Source: Bradyrhizobium sp. Y36 (GTDB taxonomy: Bacteria > Pseudomonadota > Alphaproteobacteria > Rhizobiales > Xanthobacteraceae). Taken from it: DNA of 64,000 nt. The notes beneath the pieces were generated by a model. That model worked only from the letters and a program-made list of their open reading frames with translations, did not search any database and was not told the origin of the DNA. The stretch's first letter is position 1, and every line of letters starts with the position of its first letter. Location: contig NZ_NWTI01000001.1 in NCBI RefSeq assembly GCF_002531575.1, positions 393,501-457,500 on the forward strand, given 5' to 3'. This document shows, in pieces, positions 16,956 to 25,143 of the stretch. A program made the position numbers and the translations under genes.

Positions 16956-17964
16956 GCCGGCCTTCTGGTACCGGCCACGTTCCCTCCAATCATATGCGTT
17001 GTGGCCGCTCGGAGCCGTCTACGGTGCGATCACGGAACGGCGCATGCTGCGCAAGGGCGCGGATGCCGGCATTCCCGTGATCTGCGTGGGCAATTACCAT
17101 GTCGGCGGCGCCGGCAAGACGCCGACCGTGCTGGCGCTGACCAGGCTGTTGCGCGAGCTCGGCGAGACGCCGGTGGTGCTCAGCCGCGGCTATGGCGGAC
17201 GCCTGAAGGGCCCGGTCATGGTCGATCGCGAACGGCACAAGGCCGCCGATGTCGGCGACGAGCCGCTGATGATGGCGCGCGACGTTCCGGTTGCGGTGGC
17301 GCGCGACCGCCTCGACGGCGTCGCGCTGGCGAAGTCGCGAGGCGCGACCGTGATCCTGATGGACGACGGTTTCCAGAACCCGCGTTTGCTGAAGGATGCT
17401 TCGCTGATCGTGATCGACAGCGAGCGCGGTCTTGGCAACGGCGAGGTGTTCCCCGCCGGTCCCTTGCGCGCGCCGCTGAACGCCCAGCTCGCGCGCACCG
17501 ACGCGCTGGTGCTGATCGGCGACGGCCGCGCCGCCAACGACGTCGCGGCGGAGCTTGCCAAGCGCAACAAGCCCGAGCTGCGCGCGCGCCTGAGGGCGGA
17601 TGCCGCCTCGCTCGCGCAGCTCCTCGGCAAACGGGTTCTCGCCTTCGCCGGCATCGGCGATCCCGAACGGTTCTTCCGCACCCTTCGCGCCGGCGGCATC
17701 GACGTGGTGCGCACGCGACCCTTTGCCGACCACCACATGTTCTCGCGCGAGGAGATCGCCGCCCTCGCAGCGGAGGCCCGGCGCGAGCAGCTCACGCTGG
17801 TGACGACGGAGAAGGACCTCGCACGCCTGCGCGGCAACGAGGGCGTGCCAGACGGCATCGTCGCGTTCGCCGTCCAGCTCGAATTCGACGATCCCGCCAA
17901 GTTGCGGCAGCTGATCAGCGATCAACTCTACAAGGCGCGCGAGCGGCGGTTCAACAAGCGGTGA
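16948..17964 (+). CDS. lpxK: Tetraacyldisaccharide 4'-kinase LpxK
   Basis: A 338 aa membrane-associated kinase phosphorylating the 4' position of the lipid A precursor. The N-terminus (PAFWYRPRSLQSYALWPLGA) anchors the protein. The P-loop is HVGGAGKTPT (about 52-61) and the Asp motif is ILMDDGFQNP (about 134-143). The C-terminal FADHHMFSREEI and LVTTEKDLARL are characteristic. It is the last gene of the pmbA-to-lpxK run; a palindromic repeat follows. Confidence 0.95.
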   Translation: MREPAFWYRPRSLQSYALWPLGAVYGAITERRMLRKGADAGIPVICVGNYHVGGAGKTPTVLALTRLLRELGETPVVLSRGYGGRLKGPVMVDRERHKAADVGDEPLMMARDVPVAVARDRLDGVALAKSRGATVILMDDGFQNPRLLKDASLIVIDSERGLGNGEVFPAGPLRAPLNAQLARTDALVLIGDGRAANDVAAELAKRNKPELRARLRADAASLAQLLGKRVLAFAGIGDPERFFRTLRAGGIDVVRTRPFADHHMFSREEIAALAAEARREQLTLVTTEKDLARLRGNEGVPDGIVAFAVQLEFDDPAKLRQLISDQLYKARERRFNKR

Positions 17965-17986
17965 GCTCGCGGCACACGCTGGTCTC

Positions 17987-18077
17987 GTAGGGTGGGCAAA
18001 GGCGCCAAGCGCCGTGCCCACCATCTGTTGCGCTCGGACACAGCTGGTGGGCACGCTTGCGCTTTGCCCACCCTACG
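17987..18077. repeat. Intergenic palindromic repeat (GTAGGGTGGGCAAAG type)
   Basis: GTAGGGTGGGCAAAGGCGCC at the left is matched by GCTTTGCCCACCCTACGG at the right. It lies directly downstream of lpxK and belongs to the same family as 1359-1446. Confidence 0.8.
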
Positions 18078-18154
18078 GCAGCTACGGCACCTCACCATTC
18101 AGGCGACATTCATCGCAAGAGCTCTATCGATCTCGAACGATCCTGGAGACTACG

Positions 18155-18460
18155 ATGAAACCGCCTCTTGCCGCCGTCGCCGCCAGCCTTGTGTGTCTGA
18201 TTGTTGCGCCGGTGTTCGCGCAGACAACGCCGTCGGCCGCGCCGACCGCCACCGTGCCGGTGCCCGCGACCAAGCGCGTCACCTGTCTTGCCACGACGCA
18301 AAACCTGAAGGGGCAGGACAAGCGCGATCAGCTGCAGCTCTGCCTGGCGCAGGCGCGGCTCGATTGCCTGAAGCAGGCGATCGATCAGAAGATCGTCGGT
18401 GAGGCGCGCAAGAGCGCGATCAAGACTTGCGTGGGTACGGATGGTCCCGAGCAGCAATAG
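18155..18460 (+). CDS. PsiF-like small secreted protein
   Basis: A 101 aa protein with a signal peptide (MKPPLAAVAASLVCLIVAP, cut after VFA). The mature part has two short cysteine-bearing units, VTCLATTQNLKGQDKRDQLQ and RLDCLKQAIDQKIVGEARKS, ending KTCV. This matches the duplicated pattern C-x-G-x-x-R-x-x-x-x-x-C of the phosphate-starvation-inducible PsiF family. GGAGA lies six bases before the ATG. Location is probably periplasmic. No Pho box was looked for in detail; the assignment rests on the repeat pattern only. Confidence 0.65.
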   Translation: MKPPLAAVAASLVCLIVAPVFAQTTPSAAPTATVPVPATKRVTCLATTQNLKGQDKRDQLQLCLAQARLDCLKQAIDQKIVGEARKSAIKTCVGTDGPEQQ

Positions 18461-18486
18461 CACCACGGCGCCACGAGCTCGGTCCC

Positions 18487-18577
18487 GTAGGGTGGGCAAA
18501 GCGAAGCGTGCCCACGTTGTTCGCCATGGTTTTACAGAGGTGGGCTCGGCGCGTTGCGCCTTTGCCCACCCTACGGG
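18487..18577. repeat. Intergenic palindromic repeat (GTAGGGTGGGCAAAG type)
   Basis: GTAGGGTGGGCAAAGCGAAG at the left and GCCTTTGCCCACCCTACGG at the right, between the convergent PsiF-like and DUF2093 genes. Confidence 0.8.
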
Positions 18578-18587
18578 AGCCGAAGGA

Positions 18588-18812
18588 TCACGCCGGCTTC
18601 ATCGCGCCCGGGAAATGCCGCTGCAAGACGGCCTCGGGCGTGGCGTAGGCCTCCTGCAGATCGACGCTCCAGTACTTCAGCTCGTCGAGCGGGATCCGCG
18701 CGTCGGTGATCGCGCAGCGCACGAAGGTCCCCGGCGAGATCACGCGGAAATCGCCGTCGAGATATTGCACCTGCGCTTCGCCATGGCCCGAGGGGCCGAA
18801 CTTGTTCAGCAC
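18588..18812 (-). CDS. DUF2093 domain-containing protein
   Basis: A 74 aa protein with the family landmarks VQYLDGDFRVISPGTFVRCA (about 15-34) and IPLDELKYWSVDLQEAYATP (about 40-59). DUF2093 proteins are small cytoplasmic alphaproteobacterial proteins often encoded between lpxK and xseA, as here. Function unknown; the single conserved cysteine is in VRCAITDARIP. Confidence 0.9.
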   Translation of the reverse strand: MLNKFGPSGHGEAQVQYLDGDFRVISPGTFVRCAITDARIPLDELKYWSVDLQEAYATPEAVLQRHFPGAMKPA

Positions 18813-19020
18813 GGTCGAAAGTCTCCGTGGAAGGCCGCGTCCAGGCCGAGCCTGGAGGGCACGATGTGTTGGACGGGATCTAGCATAGATCGGGCTGCTT
18901 GTCCGCCCGTTAAACCCACCGGTTTGTGATGTTTTGCCGCCGTTCCCGCGTGATAATGCTCGGCCGAAGGATCGTCCCGGCGCGCCGCGCGTTGCCCGGC
19001 ACCTGATACGGCAGAGTCCG

Positions 19021-19845
19021 ATGCGCCTTCGATTGACCGCCCTGTTCCTGACGCTAGCGATGTCCGCCGCCCACGCCGCGCCGGCGCCGCAAGCAGTCGA
19101 GATTCCGCTGGCGTCGGGCGTCCTCCACGCGCAGCTCTACAAGCCCGAGGGCGCGGGTCCGTTTCCGACCGTGATCGCGCTGCATGGCTGCGGCGGGCTC
19201 AGCGGACATTCCGACGCCGTGCTGCCGCGTTATCGCGACTGGGCCGAGCGGCTGCTCAGGGGCGGCAATGCCGTGCTGTGGCCCGACAGCTACGGCTCGC
19301 GCGAGCTCGGGCCGCAATGCCGCGTCAAGGAGATGCACGTCAAGGCGCGGCGCGAGCGTGTCGCCGACATCGCGGCGACGCGGGCCTGGCTGATGAAGCA
19401 GAACTGGGTGGCGCGCGACCGCGTCAGCCTGATGGGCTGGGCCAACGGCGCCAGCGCGCTGCTCTGGGCCGTGCGTCCGCAAAGCGCGGCGCGCGATCAC
19501 GGGCCCGATTTCCGCGCCGCGATCGCGTTCTATCCGGATTGCCGGATCTCCGCCGGTCTCGGCTGGAGCACGCGGGTGCCGACCCTGGTGCTGATCGGCG
19601 CCGATGACGACGTCTCGTCGCCGCCGGCCTGCCGCCAGATGGTCGAGGGTGCGCATGGCCGCAGCGCGCTCGCGCGCATCGTGGTCTATCCCGGCGCCTA
19701 TCACGATTTCGATCGCGCCAACACGCCGCTGCATACCGCTGCCGGCAGCAACGATGCCGCCGTTCCCGAGCGCGGCCATCTCGGCACCGATGCACAGGCG
19801 CGCGCGGAGTCGCAGAAGGAGGTCACGGAGTGGCTGGCGCGGTAA
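19021..19845 (+). CDS. Exported dienelactone-hydrolase-like protein lacking the nucleophile serine
   Basis: A 274 aa protein with a signal peptide (MRLRLTALFLTLAMSAAHA). The alpha/beta-hydrolase fold shows IALHGCGGLSGHSD (oxyanion region, about 57-70), an acid in LIGADDDVSSP (about 195-205) and a His in YPGAYHDFDRA (about 224-234). The nucleophile elbow, usually G-x-S-x-G, reads LMGWANGASALL, with Ala where Ser or Cys is expected. The catalytic triad is therefore incomplete and the protein may be inactive as a hydrolase or act as a binding protein. The ATG at 19021 was chosen because it begins the signal peptide. Confidence 0.75.
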   Translation: MRLRLTALFLTLAMSAAHAAPAPQAVEIPLASGVLHAQLYKPEGAGPFPTVIALHGCGGLSGHSDAVLPRYRDWAERLLRGGNAVLWPDSYGSRELGPQCRVKEMHVKARRERVADIAATRAWLMKQNWVARDRVSLMGWANGASALLWAVRPQSAARDHGPDFRAAIAFYPDCRISAGLGWSTRVPTLVLIGADDDVSSPPACRQMVEGAHGRSALARIVVYPGAYHDFDRANTPLHTAAGSNDAAVPERGHLGTDAQARAESQKEVTEWLAR

Positions 19846-19855
19846 TGAAAGTGCC

Positions 19856-19978
19856 GTAGTCCGGATGGAGCCAACGGGTCGGCGCAACGCGCCGCCCGAT
19901 GACAGGCTCCGCGAAATCCGGGACGGTCATCGTGTGTGGCGCGAGCCCCGGATTGCGCTACGCTCCATCCGGGCTACG
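19856..19978. repeat. Intergenic repeat (GTAG-CCGGATGGAGC type)
   Basis: Inverted repeat with GTAGTCCGGATGGAGCC on the left and GCTCCATCCGGGCTAC on the right, and an internal CGAAATCCGGGA/CCCCGGATTGCG pairing. A second member is at 63789-63874. Confidence 0.75.
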
Positions 19979-20151
19979 CTTCCCCCATGAAGCGGGGCCG
20001 CCCGGGGAACAACGTGAGACGGGCAGCCCCGCATCGACCACCGCCCTGCACGGATCATGGCCGACCGGGAATCTACGGATCGCGCGTCAAACCGGTTTCA
20101 GCAGGTGACGGCGCCTTAGTTCGACCACGATGTCGATTCAACGCAATCCTC

Positions 20152-20295
20152 ATGCGCCGCATCACCCTGTTCTCCGCACTGGCCGTCTTCACCGTCGCGA
20201 TCTTCCTGTACGAGGCCCACGCCGGCGCTCCCTTGCGCGCGCCGGAGCATTGCGGCTTCTGGACCACGATCGACGCGGGACTGTCCTGCCGCTGA
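20152..20295 (+). CDS. Possible 47-aa secreted peptide
   Basis: The ATG at 20152 opens a frame whose first 24 residues form a convincing signal peptide (MRRITLFSALAVFTVAIFLY, then EAHA). The predicted mature part is only about 23 residues: GAPLRAPEHCGFWTTIDAGL followed by SCR, with two cysteines. No clear Shine-Dalgarno is seen. The gene sits between two repeat clusters. It could be a real small secreted peptide or a chance frame; conservation is needed to decide. Confidence 0.4.
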   Translation: MRRITLFSALAVFTVAIFLYEAHAGAPLRAPEHCGFWTTIDAGLSCR

Positions 20296-20317
20296 GGCGG
20301 GCTGCGTCGGCATCCTC

Positions 20318-20405
20318 CGTCATTGCGAGGAGCCCTTGCGACGAAGCAATCCAGGGTCTTTCCGCGGAAAGATTCTGGATTGCTTCGCTGCGCTCGCAAT
20401 GACGA
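20318..20405. repeat. Intergenic repeat (GTCATTGCGAGGAGC type)
   Basis: GTCATTGCGAGGAGC at the left and GCGCTCGCAATGAC at the right, with GAAGCAATCCAG/CTGGATTGCTTC as inner arms. This is a typical alphaproteobacterial intergenic palindrome. Confidence 0.8.
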
Positions 20406-20438
20406 GTTTGTGGCTACACTGTCCTCCACAAACGCGCT

Positions 20439-20558
20439 GTCATCGTCCGCGAAGGCGGACGATCCAGTACGCCGCGGCGGCTGTGAGTCATCGAGAGGCT
20501 GCGGCGTACTGGATTCCCCGCTCCAGTGCGCGATTGCGCACAAGGCGGGGAATGACAG
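20439..20558. repeat. Composite intergenic repeat (CATCGTCCGC / GATCCAGTAC type)
   Basis: A mosaic of hairpins: TCCGCGAAGGCGGA, then GATCCAGTACGCCGC pairing with GCGGCGTACTGGAT, then CCCCGC pairing with GCGGGG before AATGACA. The same order of modules recurs at 30726-30846. Confidence 0.75.
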
Positions 20559-20583
20559 TGAGGGTGGAACGCCGCTCCCGGCC

Positions 20584-22203
20584 TCAGAACAGATTGCCCT
20601 GATCCACCGGCTTCGCCACGCGCTTCGGCGCGGGCTTCGTCTCCGCCTCCGGCTTTGGCCGTGGGGGTGCGCGCCTGGCCGCCGGCGCCGGGCGATCCGC
20701 ATCCGCGGTTGCCGCCACGCGGCCGTCCGCGAACTCGATCTCGACCCTTGCGCCGGGCCCGACGCTGTCGGCCGCATGCACGGGATGTCCCGCCTCGTCG
20801 CGCACCAGCGCGAAGCCGCGCGCGAGCACGCCGCGATAGGACAGCGCCGAGAGCAGCTTGCCGCTGGCCTCGACGCGGGCATCCAGCCGCTGCAGCAGCG
20901 TGACAAGCGCGCGGCCGGCGCGCTCGCTAAGCCGCTGCGTGCGCTCGCGCTGGCGGGCGATGGCGTTGCGCTGCGCCTGCGCATTGGAAAGCTTCGAGGC
21001 GCGCAGGCGCACGTCCAGCCCGGCAAAGCGGTCGCGCCGCTGCCGCAGCAGCGAGCGCGCGGACAGGCCGAGCCGCTCGCCGCACACGGTGAGACGATGA
21101 TCGGCCTGCGAGATCTGGCCGTGCAGCACCCGCAGCGTCAGCTTCGAGCTTGCGGCGGTAAACCGGCGGAAATGCGCATGCGTGTTGGCCTTGAGACCGC
21201 GGGGCAGGGCGCTGCCCGCCGAATCCAGCCGCTGCCGCGGGATCGCCAGGAGATCGCCGGCCGCCGGCAACGCGCGCGCGGCGGCGCGCAGCTCGTTGCG
21301 GCGGCTCTCCTGGGCGCGTTGCCAATAGGCGCGGGTGCGGCGGCCGAGATCGGCGACCTCGACGAACAATTCGCTGCGCACCGGCACGGCCATCTCGGCC
21401 GCCGCCGTCGGCGTCGGCGCGCGCTTGTCGGCGACGAAGTCGATCAGCGTGATGTCGGTCTCGTGGCCGACGGCGGAGATCAGCGGGATCATGCTCTCGG
21501 CCGCTGCGCGCACCACGATCTCCTCGTTGAACGACCAGAGGTCCTCCAGCGAGCCGCCGCCGCGCGCGACGATCAGCACGTCGGGCCGCGGAATCCTGCC
21601 GCCTTCGGGCAGCGCGTTGAAGCCGCGGATCGCGGCCGCGACCTGCTCGGCCGAGCCTTCGCCCTGCACCTTGACCGGCCACACCAGCACGTGGCGGGGA
21701 AAGCGGTCCTCCAGCCGGTGCAGGATGTCGCGGATGACAGCGCCGGTCGGCGAGGTCACGACGCCGATCACTTCCGGCAGCCACGGCAGCAGCTGCTTGC
21801 GCGCCTCATCGAACAGGCCTTCGGCGGCGAGCTTCTTCTTGCGCTCCTCCATCAGCGCCATCAGCGCGCCGATGCCGGCCGGCTCCAGCGCCTCGATCAC
21901 GATCTGGTATTTCGAGGAGCCCGGATAGGTCGTGAGCTTGCCTGTCGCGATGACCTCGAGCCCCTCCTGGGGCTTGAAGCGCATGCGGCCGTGCACGCCC
22001 TTCCAGATCACCGCCTCGATCTTGGCGCTCTCGTCCTTGAGCGCGAAATAGCAATGGCCGGAGGAATGGGCGCCGCGGAAGCCGGAGATCTCGCCGCGGA
22101 CCCGGACGTGGCCATAGGTGTCCTCCACCGTCCGTTTCAGGGACTGCGAGAGCTCGGAGACGGTGAATTCGAAGGCGTTGTTCAGTTGTTCCGCGGGCGG
22201 CAT
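20584..22203 (-). CDS. xseA: Exodeoxyribonuclease VII large subunit
   Basis: A 539 aa catalytic subunit of ExoVII, degrading single-stranded DNA into oligonucleotides. The N-terminal OB-fold region is about 1-110 ([20 protein letters not shown], with GEISGFRG). The nuclease core has [31 protein letters not shown] and [16 protein letters not shown] (about 130-265). A long coiled-coil region rich in Arg and Leu follows (about 280-450). The C-terminus is a Pro/Ala/Lys tail. ATG 22203 is taken rather than the GTG just before it. The xseB subunit gene is not in the window. Confidence 0.95.
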   Translation of the reverse strand: MPPAEQLNNAFEFTVSELSQSLKRTVEDTYGHVRVRGEISGFRGAHSSGHCYFALKDESAKIEAVIWKGVHGRMRFKPQEGLEVIATGKLTTYPGSSKYQIVIEALEPAGIGALMALMEERKKKLAAEGLFDEARKQLLPWLPEVIGVVTSPTGAVIRDILHRLEDRFPRHVLVWPVKVQGEGSAEQVAAAIRGFNALPEGGRIPRPDVLIVARGGGSLEDLWSFNEEIVVRAAAESMIPLISAVGHETDITLIDFVADKRAPTPTAAAEMAVPVRSELFVEVADLGRRTRAYWQRAQESRRNELRAAARALPAAGDLLAIPRQRLDSAGSALPRGLKANTHAHFRRFTAASSKLTLRVLHGQISQADHRLTVCGERLGLSARSLLRQRRDRFAGLDVRLRASKLSNAQAQRNAIARQRERTQRLSERAGRALVTLLQRLDARVEASGKLLSALSYRGVLARGFALVRDEAGHPVHAADSVGPGARVEIEFADGRVAATADADRPAPAARRAPPRPKPEAETKPAPKRVAKPVDQGNLF

Positions 22204-22338
22204 CACAAACGATTCGGCATTTGGGGGTCGGACCCGACGTTAAGGATTTTCGCCTGCCAGCGCCAATCCCGGGCTTGATCCCAAGAGTACTCTGTATTAT
22301 AGAGTTCTCTATTGATTGATGCCTTGAGGAGGCGAGCC

Positions 22339-23349
22339 ATGGCGATGCGATTGCTGCGCGGCGTTTTGAGCGGCGTGAAATGGGCCCTGTGTGCGGTCGG
22401 CGGCGTGGCGCTGATCCTGACCGCGATGATCGCGACCCCGCTGCAGCGGCCGCCCGAGATGCGCTCGGTGTCCGACTCCACCAAGGGCATCGACTGGTCC
22501 ACGCTGCCGCCACTCGAGCGCTTCCAGGCCCGCGACGGCACCTGGATCGGCTATCGCCATTACGCACCCATCGGCCCGGCGGCAGGCCGCGGCGCGGTCT
22601 TCATCCACGGCTCGTCCGGCTCCAGCGGCACCGTCAACCATGCGCTGACCCATGCCATCGCCGCGCGCGGGGTGGAGACCTGGGCGCTCGACATCCGCGG
22701 CCATGGCGGCTCCGGCACGCGCGGCGATATCGGCTATGTCGGCCAGCTCGAGGACGACCTCGTCGACTTCGTCGCCCATTTGCGCCAGTCCGCGCCGGAT
22801 CTGCCGCTCACCCTGATCGGCCATTCCGCCGGCGCCGGCTTCTCGCTGCGCGTCGCCGCAACGGCGATCATGCAGGACATGTTCGTGCGCACCGTGCTGC
22901 TCGCGCCCTATCTCGGCTATGACGCGCCGACCAACCGGCCCAATGCCGGCGGCTGGGCCAGCCTCGACCTGCCGCGCTTCTTCGGCCTCACGGCCCTGCG
23001 CAGGCTCGGCATCGATTGCTGCGCGCAGCTTCCGGTGCTCGCGCTGGCGGTGCCGGCGACCTCGGCGAAGTACCTCGTCGCCACCTATTCCGATCGCCTG
23101 ATGCGCAATTTCTCAACGCGCGGCTATCGGGTCGATCTGCCGGCAACGACGCGCCCGGTCACCATCTTCGGCGGCGCCGATGACGAGATGATGATCTCGG
23201 ACAAATACGCCGAGGCCGTGCACGCGGTGAAACCGTCGGTCGACGTCAGGATCATCGACGGCATCAACCACATGGGCATCGTCACCAACCCGAAGGCGAT
23301 CTCCGTCATCGCCGACGACGTCGCAACGCGCGGGGGCGGGCAGTCATGA
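22339..23349 (+). CDS. Alpha/beta hydrolase with N-terminal membrane anchor
   Basis: A 336 aa protein. A basic N-terminus and one hydrophobic segment (VKWALCAVGGVALILTAMIA, about 14-33) anchor it, or act as an uncleaved signal. The hydrolase domain shows VFIHGSSGSSGT (oxyanion loop, about 88-99), LDIRGHGGSG, the nucleophile elbow LIGHSAGAGFS (about 157-167), an acid in FGGADDEMM and a His in GINHMGIV. A lysophospholipase/monoglyceride-lipase type substrate is likely but unproven. GAGGAGGCG precedes the ATG at 22339 at a suitable distance. It is divergent from xseA. Confidence 0.85.
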   Translation: MAMRLLRGVLSGVKWALCAVGGVALILTAMIATPLQRPPEMRSVSDSTKGIDWSTLPPLERFQARDGTWIGYRHYAPIGPAAGRGAVFIHGSSGSSGTVNHALTHAIAARGVETWALDIRGHGGSGTRGDIGYVGQLEDDLVDFVAHLRQSAPDLPLTLIGHSAGAGFSLRVAATAIMQDMFVRTVLLAPYLGYDAPTNRPNAGGWASLDLPRFFGLTALRRLGIDCCAQLPVLALAVPATSAKYLVATYSDRLMRNFSTRGYRVDLPATTRPVTIFGGADDEMMISDKYAEAVHAVKPSVDVRIIDGINHMGIVTNPKAISVIADDVATRGGGQS

Positions 23350-23378
23350 CGCTTGCTCCGGCGTCACCCGCGCGCGCG

Positions 23379-23581
23379 GCCATCCTTCGAGACGCCCGCC
23401 TGCGGCGGGCCCTCAGGATGAGGACGGAGTTTGCGGCGGTCGCTTCAACGGGGTCTGACGCGGCTGAGCCTCATCCAAAGGCAAACCTGCCACCGAGCCT
23501 CATCCTGAGGAGACCGCCACCGGGTCCGCGCAAAGCGCGGCCCGATGACAGGCTCCGCGGTCGTCTCGAAGGACGAGGCGC
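23379..23581. repeat. Intergenic repeat cluster (CCTTCGAGACG / CCTCATCCTGAGGAG type)
   Basis: Contains ATCCTTCGAGACGCCCGCC, CCTCAGGATGAGG, CCTCATCCTGAGGAG and GTCTCGAAGGACGAGGC, which form interleaved inverted repeats. A fragment CCCGATGACAGGCTCCGCG is shared with 19891-19913, in the repeat region downstream of the hydrolase-like gene. The stretch 23350-23637 contains no other gene. Confidence 0.65.
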
Positions 23582-23637
23582 TTGCTCCGCTGTCACCGCG
23601 CGTTGGTTGTGATAGCCGTAACGCAGAAAGGCACGAC

Positions 23638-24192
23638 ATGATCGACAGCAAGGAAGCATCCGCGGCGCTGGCCGATATCGACGACATCGTCCAGCGCCTG
23701 AAGCAATCGCAGCTCTACGAACTGGCGAGCCTGGCTGCGGTGTGGTGGGGCGTCATCGTGTTCGCAGCCAATCTCGTGACCTGGCTCTGGCCGATCTACG
23801 CGGGCTACGCCTGGGTTGCCGCGGATGTCTTGGGCGTCGGCGGTCTGGTCGCGCTCCGCGTGCTGAATCCGCCGCAACACGCCAGCGGCTCCGCGGCCAG
23901 CATCAGGATGCTGCTGGTGCTCGCGCTGTTCTTCGCCTTCGGCTATCTCTGCACTGACGTGATCGGCCATTTCGGTCCGCGCCAGCTGGGCACGTTCTGG
24001 CCACTCTATTTCATGCTGTTCTACACCATGGCTGGACTCTGGTTCGGCCATGCCTTCCTGGCGATCGGCCTCGGCATCGCCGCGCTGACGCTGTTCGGCT
24101 TCTTCTATATCGGCGAGGCCTTCCCGCTCTGGATGGCCTTCGTCAACGGCGGCGGCCTGATCCTCGGCGGCGTCTGGATGCGGCGGATCTAG
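23638..24192 (+). CDS. Multi-pass membrane protein, unknown function
   Basis: A 184 aa protein. A short acidic cytoplasmic N-terminus (MIDSKEASAALADIDDIVQR) is followed by about five or six transmembrane segments, beginning with LASLAAVWWGVIVFAANLVT. No enzymatic motif is seen. The stop is followed three bases later by the start of a winged-helix regulator gene, an arrangement in which the regulator usually controls the membrane gene. The ATG at 23638 was chosen because the upstream frame crosses the repeat cluster. Confidence 0.7.
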   Translation: MIDSKEASAALADIDDIVQRLKQSQLYELASLAAVWWGVIVFAANLVTWLWPIYAGYAWVAADVLGVGGLVALRVLNPPQHASGSAASIRMLLVLALFFAFGYLCTDVIGHFGPRQLGTFWPLYFMLFYTMAGLWFGHAFLAIGLGIAALTLFGFFYIGEAFPLWMAFVNGGGLILGGVWMRRI

Positions 24193-24195
24193 CGC

Positions 24196-24495
24196 ATGGC
24201 CGAGCTCGACGACATCATCCACCAGCCGCTGCGGCTGAAGATCATGGCGGCGCTGAATGCGTTGCCGGTGTCAGCCGGCCTCGAATTCGCGCGGCTGAAG
24301 AAGCTCACCGGGGCGACCGACGGCAATTTGGGGGCGCACATCGAGACGCTCGCCAAGGCGGGGTATGTCTCGGTGGAGAAGGCGTTCGTCGGGAAGAAGC
24401 CGCAGACGACGGTGACGGCCACGGCGGCAGGCCGCGGTGCGTTCGCGCGGCATGTGGCGACGTTGCAGGAGATCATTGCGGGGAAGCAGGGGTAG
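24196..24495 (+). CDS. Winged-helix transcriptional regulator
   Basis: A 99 aa single-domain DNA-binding protein. The HTH lies in LRLKIMAALNALPVSAGLEF and LKKLTGATDGNLGAHIETLA, followed by the wing KAGYVSVEKAFVGKKPQTTV and a C-terminal helix. It resembles the winged-helix DNA-binding (HTH_34/ArsR-like) family of small dimeric repressors. It has a three-base gap from the membrane protein gene, so the two form one operon; autoregulation is likely but inferred. Confidence 0.85.
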   Translation: MAELDDIIHQPLRLKIMAALNALPVSAGLEFARLKKLTGATDGNLGAHIETLAKAGYVSVEKAFVGKKPQTTVTATAAGRGAFARHVATLQEIIAGKQG

Positions 24496-24502
24496 CGGCT
24501 GC

Positions 24503-24609
24503 CGTCATTCCGGGGCGCGCCCCCTTGGGCGCGAACCCGGAATCCATCGCACGCCGATGCTGCCGCTCAATGGATTCCGGGCTCGCGTTGCGCGCACCCC
24601 GGAATGACG
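24503..24609. repeat. Intergenic repeat (GTCATTCCGGGGCGCGC type)
   Basis: Arms GTCATTCCGGGGCGCGC and GCGCGCACCCCGGAATGAC, with GAACCCGGAATCCAT and ATGGATTCCGGGCTCGC as inner arms. Same family as 61339-61416. It lies just downstream of the truncated RAYT gene. Confidence 0.8.
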
Positions 24610-24613
24610 GTTC

Positions 24614-24648
24614 GTAGGATGGGTTGAGCCCTTGCGAAACCCATCGCC
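24614..24648. repeat. REP-like unit (GTAGGATGGGTTGAGC / GCGAAACCCATC) at the 3' end of the RAYT gene
   Basis: A 35-base unit GTAGGATGGGTTGAGCC, then CTTGCGAAACCCATC, ending four bases before the RAYT stop codon. An inverted pair of the same unit is present at 34073-34158. RAYT genes are normally flanked by the REPs they mobilise, so this is the probable cognate REP. Confidence 0.65.
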
Positions 24649-24651
24649 TCT

Positions 24652-25110
24652 CTATCCCCGCTCACCATAATCGCGACCGTCATCCGACTGATCGCCGGCC
24701 CAATCGTCCGGGTAATTGCCAAGCTTGACGTGACGATGAAACGAGGAGGGCGCCCAGTCACGGACTCGGTTCACGAGCCCGTGCTTGACCGGATTGATAT
24801 GAACATAGTCGACATGCCGCGCGAAATCGACTTCGTCACGAATGGTGTGCTCCCAATATCTGCGTTGCCAAATGCCCCGTTCACCTCTAGCCGAGCGGCT
24901 TTGGGATATCCTCTCATTGCGCGGCAGGCCGCGCGAAAAGTTGGATTTGATCAGTTGCCAGCGCATTACAAAATCGGAATCACCGTCCGGCAGCGTCCAA
25001 ACCGTGTGAAGGTGGTCGGGCAGCACCACGATGGCATCGATGGTGAATGGATGGCGCTGGCGCGTTTCGCGAAACGCACCGCGCAACACCTCGATATGAT
25101 CCGTCGACAA
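24652..25110 (-). pseudogene. REP-associated tyrosine transposase (RAYT), 5'-truncated
   Basis: The readable part (about 152 codons) is a Y1/HUH transposase of the IS200-like RAYT type. It has the metal-binding HUH motif in VVLPDHLHTVWTLP, the segment RWQLIKSNFSRGLP, QRRYWEHTIRDE, and the tyrosine region YVHINPVKHGLV. The usual N-terminal beta strand (a G-T-Y-F-F-T-V type start) is missing. Upstream the frame runs into TAA at 25142-25144 with no ATG, and the best start is a TTG. About 15-25 residues have been lost at a junction with the 73-codon gene, so activity is doubtful. Confidence 0.75.
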
Positions 25111-25143
25111 GGAGCAGCCGCGCTTGAAATCTGCACGCGCTCC

